Source: Clavibacter michiganensis
GTDB taxonomy: Bacteria; Actinomycetota; Actinomycetes; Actinomycetales; Microbacteriaceae
Direction of reading: 5' to 3'
Length of the DNA: 64,000 bases
NCBI RefSeq assembly: GCF_016907085.1
Contig: NZ_JAFBBJ010000001.1
Location: 1,488,001-1,552,000, forward strand
The notes beneath the pieces are model-generated. The model was not told where the DNA came from, made no database searches, and saw only the letters and a list, made by a program, of their open reading frames with translations. Shown here one piece after another: positions 25,060 through 32,750 of the stretch (position 1 is its first letter; each line of letters opens with the position of its first letter). The position numbers and the translations under genes are program-made.

Positions 25060-25264
25060 AGGCACCCGCGGGAGCGGCTCCGCGCGGAGCATCCGGCGCT
25101 CTCCCCAGGCCCCTCGGGCGTGTGCGCTCCGCGCTCCCCGCTCACGATCCCGCCGCTAGCGTCCGCTCGCGGAGGAGGCGCACGCCGGGACGTCCCGGCC
25201 GGAACGCCGCCGACCTCCGACCCCGCCGCGCGATCGCGCGGCCCCGCACCCCGAAGGAGAACCC

Positions 25265-26110
25265 ATGCACCTCGCACGTCGCCACAGCGCCCGGGACCGG
25301 AGCGGCCCCGGCCGCGGCCGGCCCTCCCCGCTCGTCACCCTGCTCGCCGCCGTCGTCGCCGTCGTGGCCCTCACCAGCCTCGGCGCCGCACCCGCGAACG
25401 CCGACCAGGGCGACCGCACGGCCCTGCCCGTGATCGCGGGCTCGATGATCGACTCGTCCGCCGGCACCTGCACGGTCGGCGCCGTGCTCGTCCCGCGCAG
25501 CTGGTTCCTGCGGCTCACGCCCTACCAGAACGCGACGCGGTACATCGTCACGGCCGCGCACTGCGGGGGCATGTACTCCACGGTCCACGTCGGCACCGCG
25601 GCCCTCGGCACGGTCGACTGGATCTCGCCCCACAACTCCGACATCGAGCTGATCCGCGTCTCCCCCCAGCCCGACGAGCGGACGCTCTACTGCCGCTCGC
25701 ACCACTCGTCCGCGGCGTTCTGCAGCCCCATCCAGACGTACACGCCGCGCGCCAACGGCCAGGTCTTCATGCCCAGCCGCGGCCGCGTCGGACGCCAGCC
25801 CGTCCAGGGAACCACCGCCCCCGAGGGCAGGTTCTGCACGAGCGGGCACGCGTCCGGCGTGAGGTGCGTGTTCCAGCCGGTGAGCCTGCCCCCGGGCGTC
25901 GAGACCCGGTGGAACCACGTGTCGGCGGGCGAGTCGGACGAGCATGCCGCCATCACCGGTGGTGACTCCGGGGGTCCCGTCGTGTCCTACGGGCACAAGC
26001 TGATCGGCATCATCTCCAGCCAGACGGCGAACGGGCACTACCTGCTCTACACGTCGATCGACCAGGTGCTCGCGGAGCTGCCCGCCTACGTGCTGGCGCC
26101 CACGAGCTGA
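25265..26110 (+). CDS. Secreted chymotrypsin-like serine protease (Chp/Pat-1-like)
   Basis: A 281-residue secreted protease. A Sec signal peptide with a long basic N-terminus ends at APANA (residue 46). The catalytic triad is intact: His99 in VTAAHCGG, Asp126 in HNSDIEL and Ser235 in GGDSGGPV. Six cysteines suggest disulfides. Length and layout match the Chp/Pat-1 family of Clavibacter plant pathogens, where some members are virulence or host-range factors and others are inactive. Sequence similarity to a named member cannot be measured here, so that placement is inference; a generic S1 protease is the alternative. AAGGAGA precedes the ATG. A strong hairpin follows the gene, so it is transcribed alone. 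Confidence 0.85.
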   Translation: MHLARRHSARDRSGPGRGRPSPLVTLLAAVVAVVALTSLGAAPANADQGDRTALPVIAGSMIDSSAGTCTVGAVLVPRSWFLRLTPYQNATRYIVTAAHCGGMYSTVHVGTAALGTVDWISPHNSDIELIRVSPQPDERTLYCRSHHSSAAFCSPIQTYTPRANGQVFMPSRGRVGRQPVQGTTAPEGRFCTSGHASGVRCVFQPVSLPPGVETRWNHVSAGESDEHAAITGGDSGGPVVSYGHKLIGIISSQTANGHYLLYTSIDQVLAELPAYVLAPTS

Positions 26111-26124
26111 TCCCCTCGCCCGCG

Positions 26125-26167
26125 CCGGCCGGCGCCCGACGGACCGCGTCCGCCGGGTGCCGGCCGG
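26125..26167 (+). terminator. Terminator hairpin after the protease gene
   Basis: Two 19-nt arms (26125-26143 and 26149-26167) pair with one G-U and one mismatch around a 5-nt loop. It begins 15 bp after the protease stop codon. Confidence 0.75.
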
Positions 26168-26306
26168 TCCCGGGTGGGAGGCGGGCCCCACGATCCAGCG
26201 CCGCCGCTACGAGGGATCCCGACCGCGCAGGACGGCGAAGCGCGCGGCCAGCCGTCGTCTGCCGTCGTTCGTGAGCGCGACCTGAGCGAGGGTCGCGCCC
26301 GAGGCG

Positions 26307-26801
26307 TCACCGCTCCGCGCCCTCCGCCTCGATCTCCGCGACCAGCCGCCCGAGCAGCCGGGTCAGCTCGGTGCGCTCGCGCGGCGACCACTCCCCCACG
26401 AGCTCGCCGAGGAGCGCGCGGGCCGTGGCGGAGTTGCGGTCGAGCACCCGCTCGGCGTCGGGCGTCGGGCGCACGAGGACCGCGCGCCGGTCGTCGGGGT
26501 CGGGCTCGCGGATCACGAGGCCCCGCTCCTCGAGGCGCCGCACGTGCGCGGTCATCGTCGACTTGTCGACGCCCTGCCAGTCGGCGAGGACGCGCATCCG
26601 GGTCGCCCCGCACTCGGCGAGGTGGGCGAGGAGCCAGGTGTCGGTCGACGAGAACGCCTCGCCCTCGTCGGCGAGCATGCGCCGACGCACATCGGGCCGC
26701 GACGCCCAGCGCGTGATCGCGAGGACCGCACGCTCCATCGCGGCTCCGACGGCGATGCCGTCCTGGTTGTGCGCGCCGTCCTTGCCTGGGAGCTCCCTCA
26801 C
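26307..26801 (-). CDS. MarR-family transcriptional regulator
   Basis: A regulator of about 164 residues. The winged helix is STDTWLLAHLAECGATRMRVLADWQGVDKSTMTAHVRRLEERGLVIREPDPDDRRAVLVRPT, followed by dimerisation helices. GTG 26801 is chosen because of the GGGGAT stretch upstream; ATG 26738 is an alternative. It is divergent from the YflT-like membrane protein gene at 26910, and an inverted repeat (26838-26853) lies between them, so it probably represses that gene and itself. Confidence 0.82.
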   Translation of the reverse strand: MRELPGKDGAHNQDGIAVGAAMERAVLAITRWASRPDVRRRMLADEGEAFSSTDTWLLAHLAECGATRMRVLADWQGVDKSTMTAHVRRLEERGLVIREPDPDDRRAVLVRPTPDAERVLDRNSATARALLGELVGEWSPRERTELTRLLGRLVAEIEAEGAER

Positions 26802-26837
26802 CGTTCGATCCCCGTCCCCTCCGTGATCGCCGACCGT

Positions 26838-26853
26838 TGGTATCCTCAAACCA
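26838..26853. promoter_or_regulatory. Probable MarR operator
   Basis: TGGTATCCTCAAACCA: 5-bp outer arms TGGTA/AACCA with partial symmetry, in the AT-richer centre of the divergent intergenic region. Confidence 0.4.
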
Positions 26854-26909
26854 TATCGTCCGGCCCCGGACGGAACGCACGAACCGCACGATCCGAGAGG
26901 AAGCACCCC

Positions 26910-27407
26910 ATGTCCACCCCGAGCACCGACCCCCGCGCGCACGCCGTCCCGGCCACGCCCCGCGAGGTGATCGCGAGCTACACCGAGTACGCCGACGCGC
27001 AGGCCGCCGTCGACACGCTGTCCGACCGCGAGTTCCCGGTCGCATCGACGCAGATCGTCGGCCACGACGTCCGCACCGTCGAGACAGTGACCGGCCGGGT
27101 CACCAACGGCAGCGCCGCGGTGCGCGGGGCCGCGGGCGGCGCCTGGTTCGGCCTCATGCTGGGCGTGCTGTTCGGGATCTTCACGCCCGGCGTCGCGTTC
27201 CTCGGCGTGCTCCTCGTCGCGGTCGGCATCGGCGCGCTCTGGGGCGCGCTGTTCGGCTTCGTCGGCCACTACGCCACCCGCGGGAAGCGCGACTTCTCCT
27301 CCATCCAGACGCTGACGGCCGGCCGCTACGACGTGCTGGTCGACAGCGCCCGGGCCGCCGAGGCGTCGCGGATCCTGTTCGACACCACCGGGGCGCCGCG
27401 CGCCTGA
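26910..27407 (+). CDS. General stress protein 17M-like membrane protein
   Basis: A 165-residue protein. The N-terminal domain is the general-stress-17M/YflT-like ferredoxin-type fold: VIASYTEYADAQAAVDTLSDREFPVASTQIVGHDVRTVETVTGR. Two membrane helices follow (FGLMLGVLFGIFTPGVAFLGVLLVAVGIG), then GKRDFSSIQTLTAGRYDVLVD. Proteins of this build occur widely in actinobacteria and are induced by stress, but the mechanism is not known. GAGAGGAAG is the ribosome site. The leader contains a short GC hairpin around GTCCGGCCCCGGAC. Divergent MarR gene suggests regulated expression. Confidence 0.82.
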   Translation: MSTPSTDPRAHAVPATPREVIASYTEYADAQAAVDTLSDREFPVASTQIVGHDVRTVETVTGRVTNGSAAVRGAAGGAWFGLMLGVLFGIFTPGVAFLGVLLVAVGIGALWGALFGFVGHYATRGKRDFSSIQTLTAGRYDVLVDSARAAEASRILFDTTGAPRA

Positions 27408-27422
27408 CCCGCCGCATCACCG

Positions 27423-27459
27423 CGACGCGGACGGACGGCTCAGCCGCCCGTCCGCGTCG
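27423..27459. terminator. Bidirectional terminator between convergent genes
   Basis: A perfect 12-bp stem (27423-27434 with 27448-27459) encloses a 13-nt loop that can form a smaller ACGGCTCAGCCG-type hairpin. It directly abuts the stop codon of the acetyltransferase gene. Confidence 0.8.
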
Positions 27460-28071
27460 TCATGTCCGGGGTGCGTCCTCGGGCGCCTCGAGCGTGAGCC
27501 ACTCCTCGTCGACGCGGTAGCCGAGCGCGGCACCGGCCGCGATGATCGCGGCGTTCTCGCTCGAGCCCCCGGTGCGGAACGACATCGCGCCCGCCTCGAT
27601 CAGCGCCAGCACGGAGGCCGCCTTGACGGCCGTGCCGAGGCCGCGCCCGCGATGGGCGGCGTCGACGACCGTCACGTCGGTCTCGGCGGCCAGGCCCGCG
27701 GGATCCAGGTCGACGATCGTCATCGCCAGGAGCGCGCCGGCGGAGTCGAATGCGCCGAAGCCGCGGCGGTCCGGAGCAGGGACGCGAGCGGAGTCGCGCG
27801 TGAGGCCCGCGTGGCGGGTGGCCGGGCCGCCCGGGTAGTCGGCGAGGGTGGCGGCGTCGAGCGCGAGGATCCGCGGGACGTCGTCCGGCCCGAGCTCGCG
27901 CAGCACGGCGGATCCGCCGACGCGGTCGACGAGCGCCCGCAGCAGCGCGAGGTCCGCGTCGGCCGCGTCGAGCTGCGCGCCCCACGACCGCGCGATCACG
28001 ATCCAGCCCTCCGCGGCGAGGCGCGTCGCCCGCGGGTCGTCGGATCGGGCGATGACGGGCTTGGCGCTCAT
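27460..28071 (-). CDS. GNAT-family N-acetyltransferase
   Basis: A 203-residue protein. The C-terminal half is a GNAT domain with acetyl-CoA motif VVDAAHRGRGLGTAVKAASVLALIEAGA and the following SENAAIIAAGAALGYRV. The N-terminal half (VIARSDDPRATRLAAEGWIVIARSWGAQL) is a partner domain often seen in actinobacterial GNATs, possibly a second degenerate GNAT fold. The acceptor is unknown. The ATG lies 6 nt after a CAGGCT box, which could serve a leaderless promoter. Confidence 0.82.
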   Translation of the reverse strand: MSAKPVIARSDDPRATRLAAEGWIVIARSWGAQLDAADADLALLRALVDRVGGSAVLRELGPDDVPRILALDAATLADYPGGPATRHAGLTRDSARVPAPDRRGFGAFDSAGALLAMTIVDLDPAGLAAETDVTVVDAAHRGRGLGTAVKAASVLALIEAGAMSFRTGGSSENAAIIAAGAALGYRVDEEWLTLEAPEDAPRT

Positions 28072-28077
28072 CCCGCG

Positions 28078-28083
28078 AGCCTG
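28078..28083 (-). promoter_or_regulatory. Possible -10 box of leaderless GNAT promoter
   Basis: CAGGCT, 6 nt, ATG on the minus strand. The first base departs from the TAnnnT pattern, so support is weaker than for the other leaderless genes. Confidence 0.35.
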
Positions 28084-28088
28084 GCATG

Positions 28089-28108
28089 GCGGGGCCGCTC
28101 AGCCCCGC
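28089..28108 (-). terminator. Possible terminator downstream of the unknown gene pair
   Basis: 7-bp stem GCGGGGC/GCCCCGC with a 6-nt loop, about 110 bp after the stop codon at 28218 on the minus strand and just before the GNAT promoter. Confidence 0.4.
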
Positions 28109-28217
28109 GATGCGGCCGATCCGAGCTGCCCGGTCCGGCGCGGAGAGCCACGAGACGCTGCAGCTGATCGCACCGGCCAGGGTGTGCCGGCGGGAGGGGG
28201 CTGCCCGTGGTCCTGGC

Positions 28218-29699
28218 TCAGTCGAGGAAGTAGCTGCGGGCCTTCTCCTCCGAGTCCAGGATCCGCTCCGTCGCCACCCCGACCGAGCGCGCGAGGTCGA
28301 CCGACCCGATGAGGGCCGCCTCGGTGTCGGGCGAGAAGGCCCGCTCGAGCACGGCGAGGCATGTGGCCATGCTCGTGTCGAGCTCGTCGATCAGCGCCTG
28401 GTGCTCGGCGGCGAGCTGCTCGTCGAGCTCGCGCTGGTCACGCAGGTAGCCCTCGATGAGGGCGGCCTCCCGCCGGGACAGCGCGTCCGACACGGCCGAG
28501 TGCATGATCATGCCCACCGTGTTCCCGATGACGGCTCCGAGCACCGGCACGGGGATGAGCGCCTGGCCCACGAAGGACGACAGCGCGCCGACGGCCGCCT
28601 CCAGGCAGACGAGCTCGGCGTTGTCGAGGAACTCCGCCTCGGCGATCTCGCCGGTACGCAGCCGGTGCGCCTGCTCCGCGACCCCGAACGCCGCGGTGAC
28701 CATGGCGCTGGCGACCGATGCGGAGGTGGCGGTGAAGTTGGTGAGCGAGTAGATGCTGAGGCCCCGGATGCCGCCCGTGAGGAAGCCCCTGCCGGAGTCG
28801 CCCGCGATCTCGGCCCAGTCCTCGCTCGTGAAGTCCTGGAGCCTCGTTCCCGCACGGCGCTTCCGCACCACCGCGAGGACGAAGGCCGTCCCGCCCTCGA
28901 CGCCAGCGGCCACGAGGGTCGCCTCCGCCCCCTCGCGCGCGCTGGGCCGGCTCGCGCGGTGGGCGTCGTCCCGAAGGGCCTCGTCGGTCGTGCGCAGCGA
29001 CTCCTTCTCCCCCTCCAGCGTCGCGCCGAAGGCACCCCGCTGCACCTCGTCGTAGCGGAGGTGGGAGGGCTCGAGCGACTCGATCCCGAGGTCGCGCGTC
29101 GCGAAGAAGGTCTGCACCGCCTTCCAGTCGCGGAAGGACGGACCCTCGCCTCCCCGCGTGAGCAGGCGACCCGCCTCCTCACGGCTCATGCCGTGCAGCG
29201 CCTGGATCACCTCGAAGTGGTCGCTCGGGACCTGGTACCTGCCCCCTCCGCTGACGAAGTCGGGGTACCTCTCGAGGTGCTCCGCGACGGCTCCGAGGCC
29301 GAAGCGCCCGCCCGCCGCGACGAACTTCTGCTGGATCTCCACGCCGCCGCGCATCAGGTCGACGGGGCCGTTGTCGTTCACCCACTCGTAGACCAGGCCC
29401 TGTCCGAGGATCTGGCTGCGCGCGTCCCCGATGCCGCTCTCGGCGGCCTCGGCGATGAAGCCGTGCATGCCCTTCGTGCCGCCACGGTTCCTCCCGACCA
29501 CCTCGAGGTCGATGGTCCGGATCGCCGCGTCGACACGTGCCAGCGCCTCGCGGAGGTTCCCGTCCTGACGCCGGAGCGCGTCCAGCAGCCCGTCGAGGCG
29601 CACCTGGTTGAGGTGGTTCACCCACGCCGCGACCGCCTGCTCCTGGTTCCGCCGCGCGAGGCGGGGCGCGTCAACCACGGTCGGCGCCCCCGTCGACAC
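28218..29699 (-). CDS. Unknown protein with central hydrophobic segments, second gene of a pair
   Basis: A 493-residue protein that I do not recognise. The first ~230 residues are soluble and helix-rich, with phrases such as MHGFIAEAAESGIGDARSQILG, NDNGPVDLMRGGVEIQQKFV and SDHFEVIQALHGMSREEAGRLL. Residues ~255-390 contain several apolar stretches (ATLVAAGVEGGTAFVLAVV, FVGQALIPVPVLGAVIGNTVGMI). A charged coiled-coil-like region (REAALIEGYLRDQRELDEQLAAEHQ) precedes the C-terminus. The GTG start lies 29 bp inside the upstream gene, so both are coupled. It could be a membrane-inserting or surface-exported protein; no enzyme motif was found. Confidence 0.7.
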   Translation of the reverse strand: MSTGAPTVVDAPRLARRNQEQAVAAWVNHLNQVRLDGLLDALRRQDGNLREALARVDAAIRTIDLEVVGRNRGGTKGMHGFIAEAAESGIGDARSQILGQGLVYEWVNDNGPVDLMRGGVEIQQKFVAAGGRFGLGAVAEHLERYPDFVSGGGRYQVPSDHFEVIQALHGMSREEAGRLLTRGGEGPSFRDWKAVQTFFATRDLGIESLEPSHLRYDEVQRGAFGATLEGEKESLRTTDEALRDDAHRASRPSAREGAEATLVAAGVEGGTAFVLAVVRKRRAGTRLQDFTSEDWAEIAGDSGRGFLTGGIRGLSIYSLTNFTATSASVASAMVTAAFGVAEQAHRLRTGEIAEAEFLDNAELVCLEAAVGALSSFVGQALIPVPVLGAVIGNTVGMIMHSAVSDALSRREAALIEGYLRDQRELDEQLAAEHQALIDELDTSMATCLAVLERAFSPDTEAALIGSVDLARSVGVATERILDSEEKARSYFLD

Positions 29700-30663
29700 G
29701 TTCGCCCAGCAGGGCCGCGCACGCCTGCGTGCTGTTGACGAGCGCCGCGAGACGCGACTGTTCGCTCGCGGGGAGTGCCGAGAAGTCGGCGCCGAAGGAC
29801 CGCATCGCGTCGCGGTAGCTCGTGGTCAGCTGCGACCGGAGCTCGTCGGTGCGGCGCAGGAGCCCGTCGACCCGGGCGGCCAGCTCCTCGACGCGGGCGG
29901 TGTTGCGCTTCACCGCGATGAGAGCCTCCTGCTTCTCCTCGCGGGTCTCGCCCTTCTTCCAGGCGAACAGGGCGACCGACGTGAGGATCGCAGCCCCCGC
30001 GACGCCCCAGCCGACCGGTCCGGACAGCGCGAGGATCGCTCCTCCCATGGCCGTGCCGCCACCGCCGGCTGCCAGGGCTCCGCCCCCGAGCCAGGCCAGC
30101 GCGGCGTTCGTGGCCGCAGCGCCGGACAGGGCGGAGATCGCGGTGCCGGTCGACGCGGCGCCGAAGGTGGTCGCGACCCACATCGCCGCGCTCGGCGCGA
30201 CGCTCGCGACCGCGGCGCCCGCGGCGAACCCGGCCCCGCCCCCGGCGGCGGACCGGCGGGCGGCCTCGAGATCTCGGCGGGCGAACTCCTCCACGTCCAG
30301 GAACTCAGCCCTGTCGACGTCGATCCGACCGATGGCGGCCTCGAAGGACTTCGGCGTGTTGGCGATGCTGTTGACCAGCGCCTCCACGTGCTCGATCAGG
30401 TCGGCCGACCGCTCGCGCTGACGCAGGAGGGCGAGCCCCGCGTCGTTCATCGTCGTGTACGCGACGTTGTACTCGGCGACCGCGTCCTCGTAGGGGTCCG
30501 GCTTCCTCGCGGCGAGCTTCTCGACGGTCTCCTTCGTCGTGTCCCGGAGATCCCCCACCCGCTCGCCCACCTGCGTGGACGCGGCGCGCGCCCTCCGGGC
30601 AGCGTCGTCCACCGCCTTGGCGATGCCGTCCCTGGCCTTGCCCAAGCCGCGCTGTTCGTCCAT
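29671..30663 (-). CDS. Unknown coiled-coil/glycine-zipper membrane protein, first gene of a pair
   Basis: A 330-residue protein that I do not recognise. The N-terminal third is predicted coiled coil (ARDGIAKAVDDAARRARAASTQVGERVGDLRDTTKETVEKLAARK). Residues ~130-225 are a Gly/Ala-rich apolar region with glycine-zipper spacing (GGGAGFAAGAAVA, WLGGGALAAGGGGTAMGGAI) and a helix WGVAGAAILTSVALFAW. A second coiled coil follows (KRNTARVEELAARVDGLLRRTDELRSQL). ATG 30663 has GGGAAG upstream; a GTG at 30699, 5-6 nt after a CTATATC box, is a leaderless alternative giving 342 residues. The pair with the 493-residue gene suggests a two-component membrane structure. Confidence 0.68.
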   Translation of the reverse strand: MDEQRGLGKARDGIAKAVDDAARRARAASTQVGERVGDLRDTTKETVEKLAARKPDPYEDAVAEYNVAYTTMNDAGLALLRQRERSADLIEHVEALVNSIANTPKSFEAAIGRIDVDRAEFLDVEEFARRDLEAARRSAAGGGAGFAAGAAVASVAPSAAMWVATTFGAASTGTAISALSGAAATNAALAWLGGGALAAGGGGTAMGGAILALSGPVGWGVAGAAILTSVALFAWKKGETREEKQEALIAVKRNTARVEELAARVDGLLRRTDELRSQLTTSYRDAMRSFGADFSALPASEQSRLAALVNSTQACAALLGERVDGGADRG

Positions 30664-30756
30664 CACGTCTTCCCATCCCCGTCGATGCCATTTCCTCACT
30701 GGAGGATATAGACGACCGGCGACGCCGGCGCGGGAACCGCGGACCGGACGAGTCGA

Positions 30757-31566
30757 TCAGGCGCGGCTCGCGACCCCCTCGCGTCGCACCGCGTCGACGA
30801 GCAGGACCTCGACCTCGTCGACCGCACCGAGCAGGTCGGCGGGTTCGGCCCCCATCCGCCCGACGACCGCGTCGACCCCGCGGAGCCCCGCGCGCGTGAG
30901 GAGCTGCTTCTCGTTCGTGATCCACTCGCCGCGGCGGGCGAGGATCGCGTGCGCCGCGGAGCACGCCGCCTCGGAGAGGAGACCCGCGCACTGCGCGACC
31001 CGGCCGTGGCGGGCGTGGCCCTCGCGGGCGTAGTGGAGCGTCAGCTCGGCCCGCTGCCACCAGACGCCGGGCGCGGACGCGCGCAGCGCCGCCGGGTACT
31101 CGAAGGCCGACACCTCGCCGCGGAGCGCGCGGTTCACGCCCACCTCGGCCAGCAGGATCGTGCTCGGCAGACCCGCCTGGTGGAAGAGCAGCGTCTCGAT
31201 GGTGAAGCGCCCGGCGAGCGCCTCCTCATGAACGGCCTCGATCGTGTCGAGGTCCCGGTAGTGCACGTCGACCGTGCGGCCGTCGACGTGCAGCGCGCCG
31301 CCGCCGTCGAAGATCGGACCCCAGCCGCCGCGCGGGCTGAGCGCGCCGGGCCAGCCGAGGGCGCGCAGGGCATCGGGGTCGAAGGATCCGCGGTAGTAGA
31401 CAGCGACGTCCCAGTCGCTGTCGGGCCGGTTCGCGCCCTGTGCGCGGGATCCACCGAGCGCCACGCCCCGCACCCCCGGCACGGAGGCGAGTGCATCGGC
31501 GACGTGCTCGAGGAACGCGTCGTCGTCGAGCCCGAGGACCGGACCCGCGTCGACGCCACCCGTCAC
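30757..31566 (-). CDS. Nucleotidyltransferase-domain protein
   Basis: A 269-residue protein. Residues 30-60 contain the polymerase-beta-type nucleotidyltransferase motif ALGGSRAQGANRPDSDWDVAVYY with the two catalytic Asp. The rest is helical with a HEPN-like look (WWQRAELTLHYAREGHARHGR). Such proteins transfer a nucleotide to a small molecule (for example an aminoglycoside) or to a protein. The GTG start overlaps the MoeB-like gene stop (GTGA), so it is co-translated with it; a functional link to cofactor synthesis is not obvious. Confidence 0.8.
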   Translation of the reverse strand: MTGGVDAGPVLGLDDDAFLEHVADALASVPGVRGVALGGSRAQGANRPDSDWDVAVYYRGSFDPDALRALGWPGALSPRGGWGPIFDGGGALHVDGRTVDVHYRDLDTIEAVHEEALAGRFTIETLLFHQAGLPSTILLAEVGVNRALRGEVSAFEYPAALRASAPGVWWQRAELTLHYAREGHARHGRVAQCAGLLSEAACSAAHAILARRGEWITNEKQLLTRAGLRGVDAVVGRMGAEPADLLGAVDEVEVLLVDAVRREGVASRA

Positions 31567-32750
31567 GCCCGCCCCGCCACGCTCCGCCACGACCGGATCC
31601 CGCCGCGCAGGCTCACCGCGTCGCGCCCCGCCTCGCGCAACGCCGCCGCGGCCGCCCGCGAGCGCACACCGGAGGCGCAGTAGACGATCACGCGGTCGGT
31701 GATCGCGCCGGGCACCGCGCCCGGATCCACCGTGACGATGCGCACGGGCACCGCGACGTGGCCGGGGATGGAGTCGACGAGCCGCTCGTCGGGCTCGCGC
31801 ACGTCGAGGAGCACGACCTGCTCGTCGGAGGCGAGGATCCGCTCCACCTCCTCCGCGTCGAGCTCGGTGCCGTCGGTGGCGGCGCCCACGCCGCAGAAGA
31901 GGTCGTAGTCGGCGAGCGCCGTGACCCGCTGGCGGCCCTTCGCGCGCTTCACGCCGATGGTGCGGCTGGTGCCGGCGAGCGCGTCGAGCACCACGACCCG
32001 GCCGAGGAGCGGCGTCCCGGCACCCGTGACGAGCTTGATGACCTCGGTCGCCATGAGCGCACCGACCGTGCCGCAGACCGCGCCGAACACGCCCGCCTCC
32101 TCGCAGGAGAGCACGGCGCCGTCGGCGGGCGGCTCGGGGAAGACGTCGCGGTAGTCGATGCCGCGACCGTCGGGGGCCGCGTCCCAGAAGACGGTGACCT
32201 GCGCGTCCCACCGGTACACGGATCCCCACACGCAGGGCACGCCCACGAGGGCAGCCGCGTCGCTGATGAGGTACCGCGTGGCGAAGTTGTCGGTGGCGTC
32301 GACGACCACGTCGTAGCCGCTGAGGATCCGGACGGCGTTGTCGTTCGTCAGCCGCTCGGCGTGCTCCACGACCTCGATGCCGGGGTCGGTGCGGTGCACC
32401 GAATCCGCCGCTGACGAGGTCTTCGGCCGGCCGACGTCGGGCGTGCCGTGGATGGTCTGGCGCTGGAGGTTGGAGAGGTCCACAGCATCGTCGTCTACGA
32501 TTCCGAGGGTCCCGATCCCCGCCGCGGCCAGGTACTGCAGCACGGGGGAACCGAGGCCGCCCGCGCCGATCACGAGCACGCGCGCCTGGTCGATGCGGGA
32601 CTGACCCCCCATCCCGATGCCGGGAAGGGCGAGGTGCCGGGAGTGGCGTTCGCGCCGTTCGTGCGCATCCTGCCCGGAGCCATGACCACCGAGGCCCCGC
32701 CCCCCGGGGTGCGTGCCGTCCAGATCGACGAGCGGCAGAGACGACCCCAT
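31563..32750 (-). CDS. moeB: MoeB/ThiF-type adenylyltransferase with rhodanese domain
   Basis: A 395-residue E1-like enzyme. The adenylation domain shows RHLALPGIG, VLVIGAGGLGSPVLQYLAAAGIG, DDDAVDLSNLQRQ and VVDATDNFATRYL. The C-terminal rhodanese domain has the persulfide Cys in VIVYCASGVRSR. It would activate a MoaD/ThiS carrier such as the one at 15759 and supply sulfur for molybdopterin or thiamine. The first zinc CxxC pair of classical MoeB (CYRC) reads DYRD here, and only Cys residues in SCEEAG and AVCG remain, so zinc binding is doubtful. GGAGG seven bases upstream supports ATG 32750, which shares two bases with the ATG of the divergent glycosyltransferase gene. Confidence 0.88.
   Translation of the reverse strand: MGSSLPLVDLDGTHPGGRGLGGHGSGQDAHERRERHSRHLALPGIGMGGQSRIDQARVLVIGAGGLGSPVLQYLAAAGIGTLGIVDDDAVDLSNLQRQTIHGTPDVGRPKTSSAADSVHRTDPGIEVVEHAERLTNDNAVRILSGYDVVVDATDNFATRYLISDAAALVGVPCVWGSVYRWDAQVTVFWDAAPDGRGIDYRDVFPEPPADGAVLSCEEAGVFGAVCGTVGALMATEVIKLVTGAGTPLLGRVVVLDALAGTSRTIGVKRAKGRQRVTALADYDLFCGVGAATDGTELDAEEVERILASDEQVVLLDVREPDERLVDSIPGHVAVPVRIVTVDPGAVPGAITDRVIVYCASGVRSRAAAAALREAGRDAVSLRGGIRSWRSVAGRA

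Larger units (their letters stand above)
24952..25264. other. Divergent regulatory region between oxidoreductase fusion and serine protease
   Basis: The left half (24978-25059) holds one promoter and two LacI-type operators for the leftward operon. The right half (25060-25264) holds only GC-rich DNA and the AAGGAGA ribosome site of the protease; no clear protease promoter was recognised. Confidence 0.6.
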
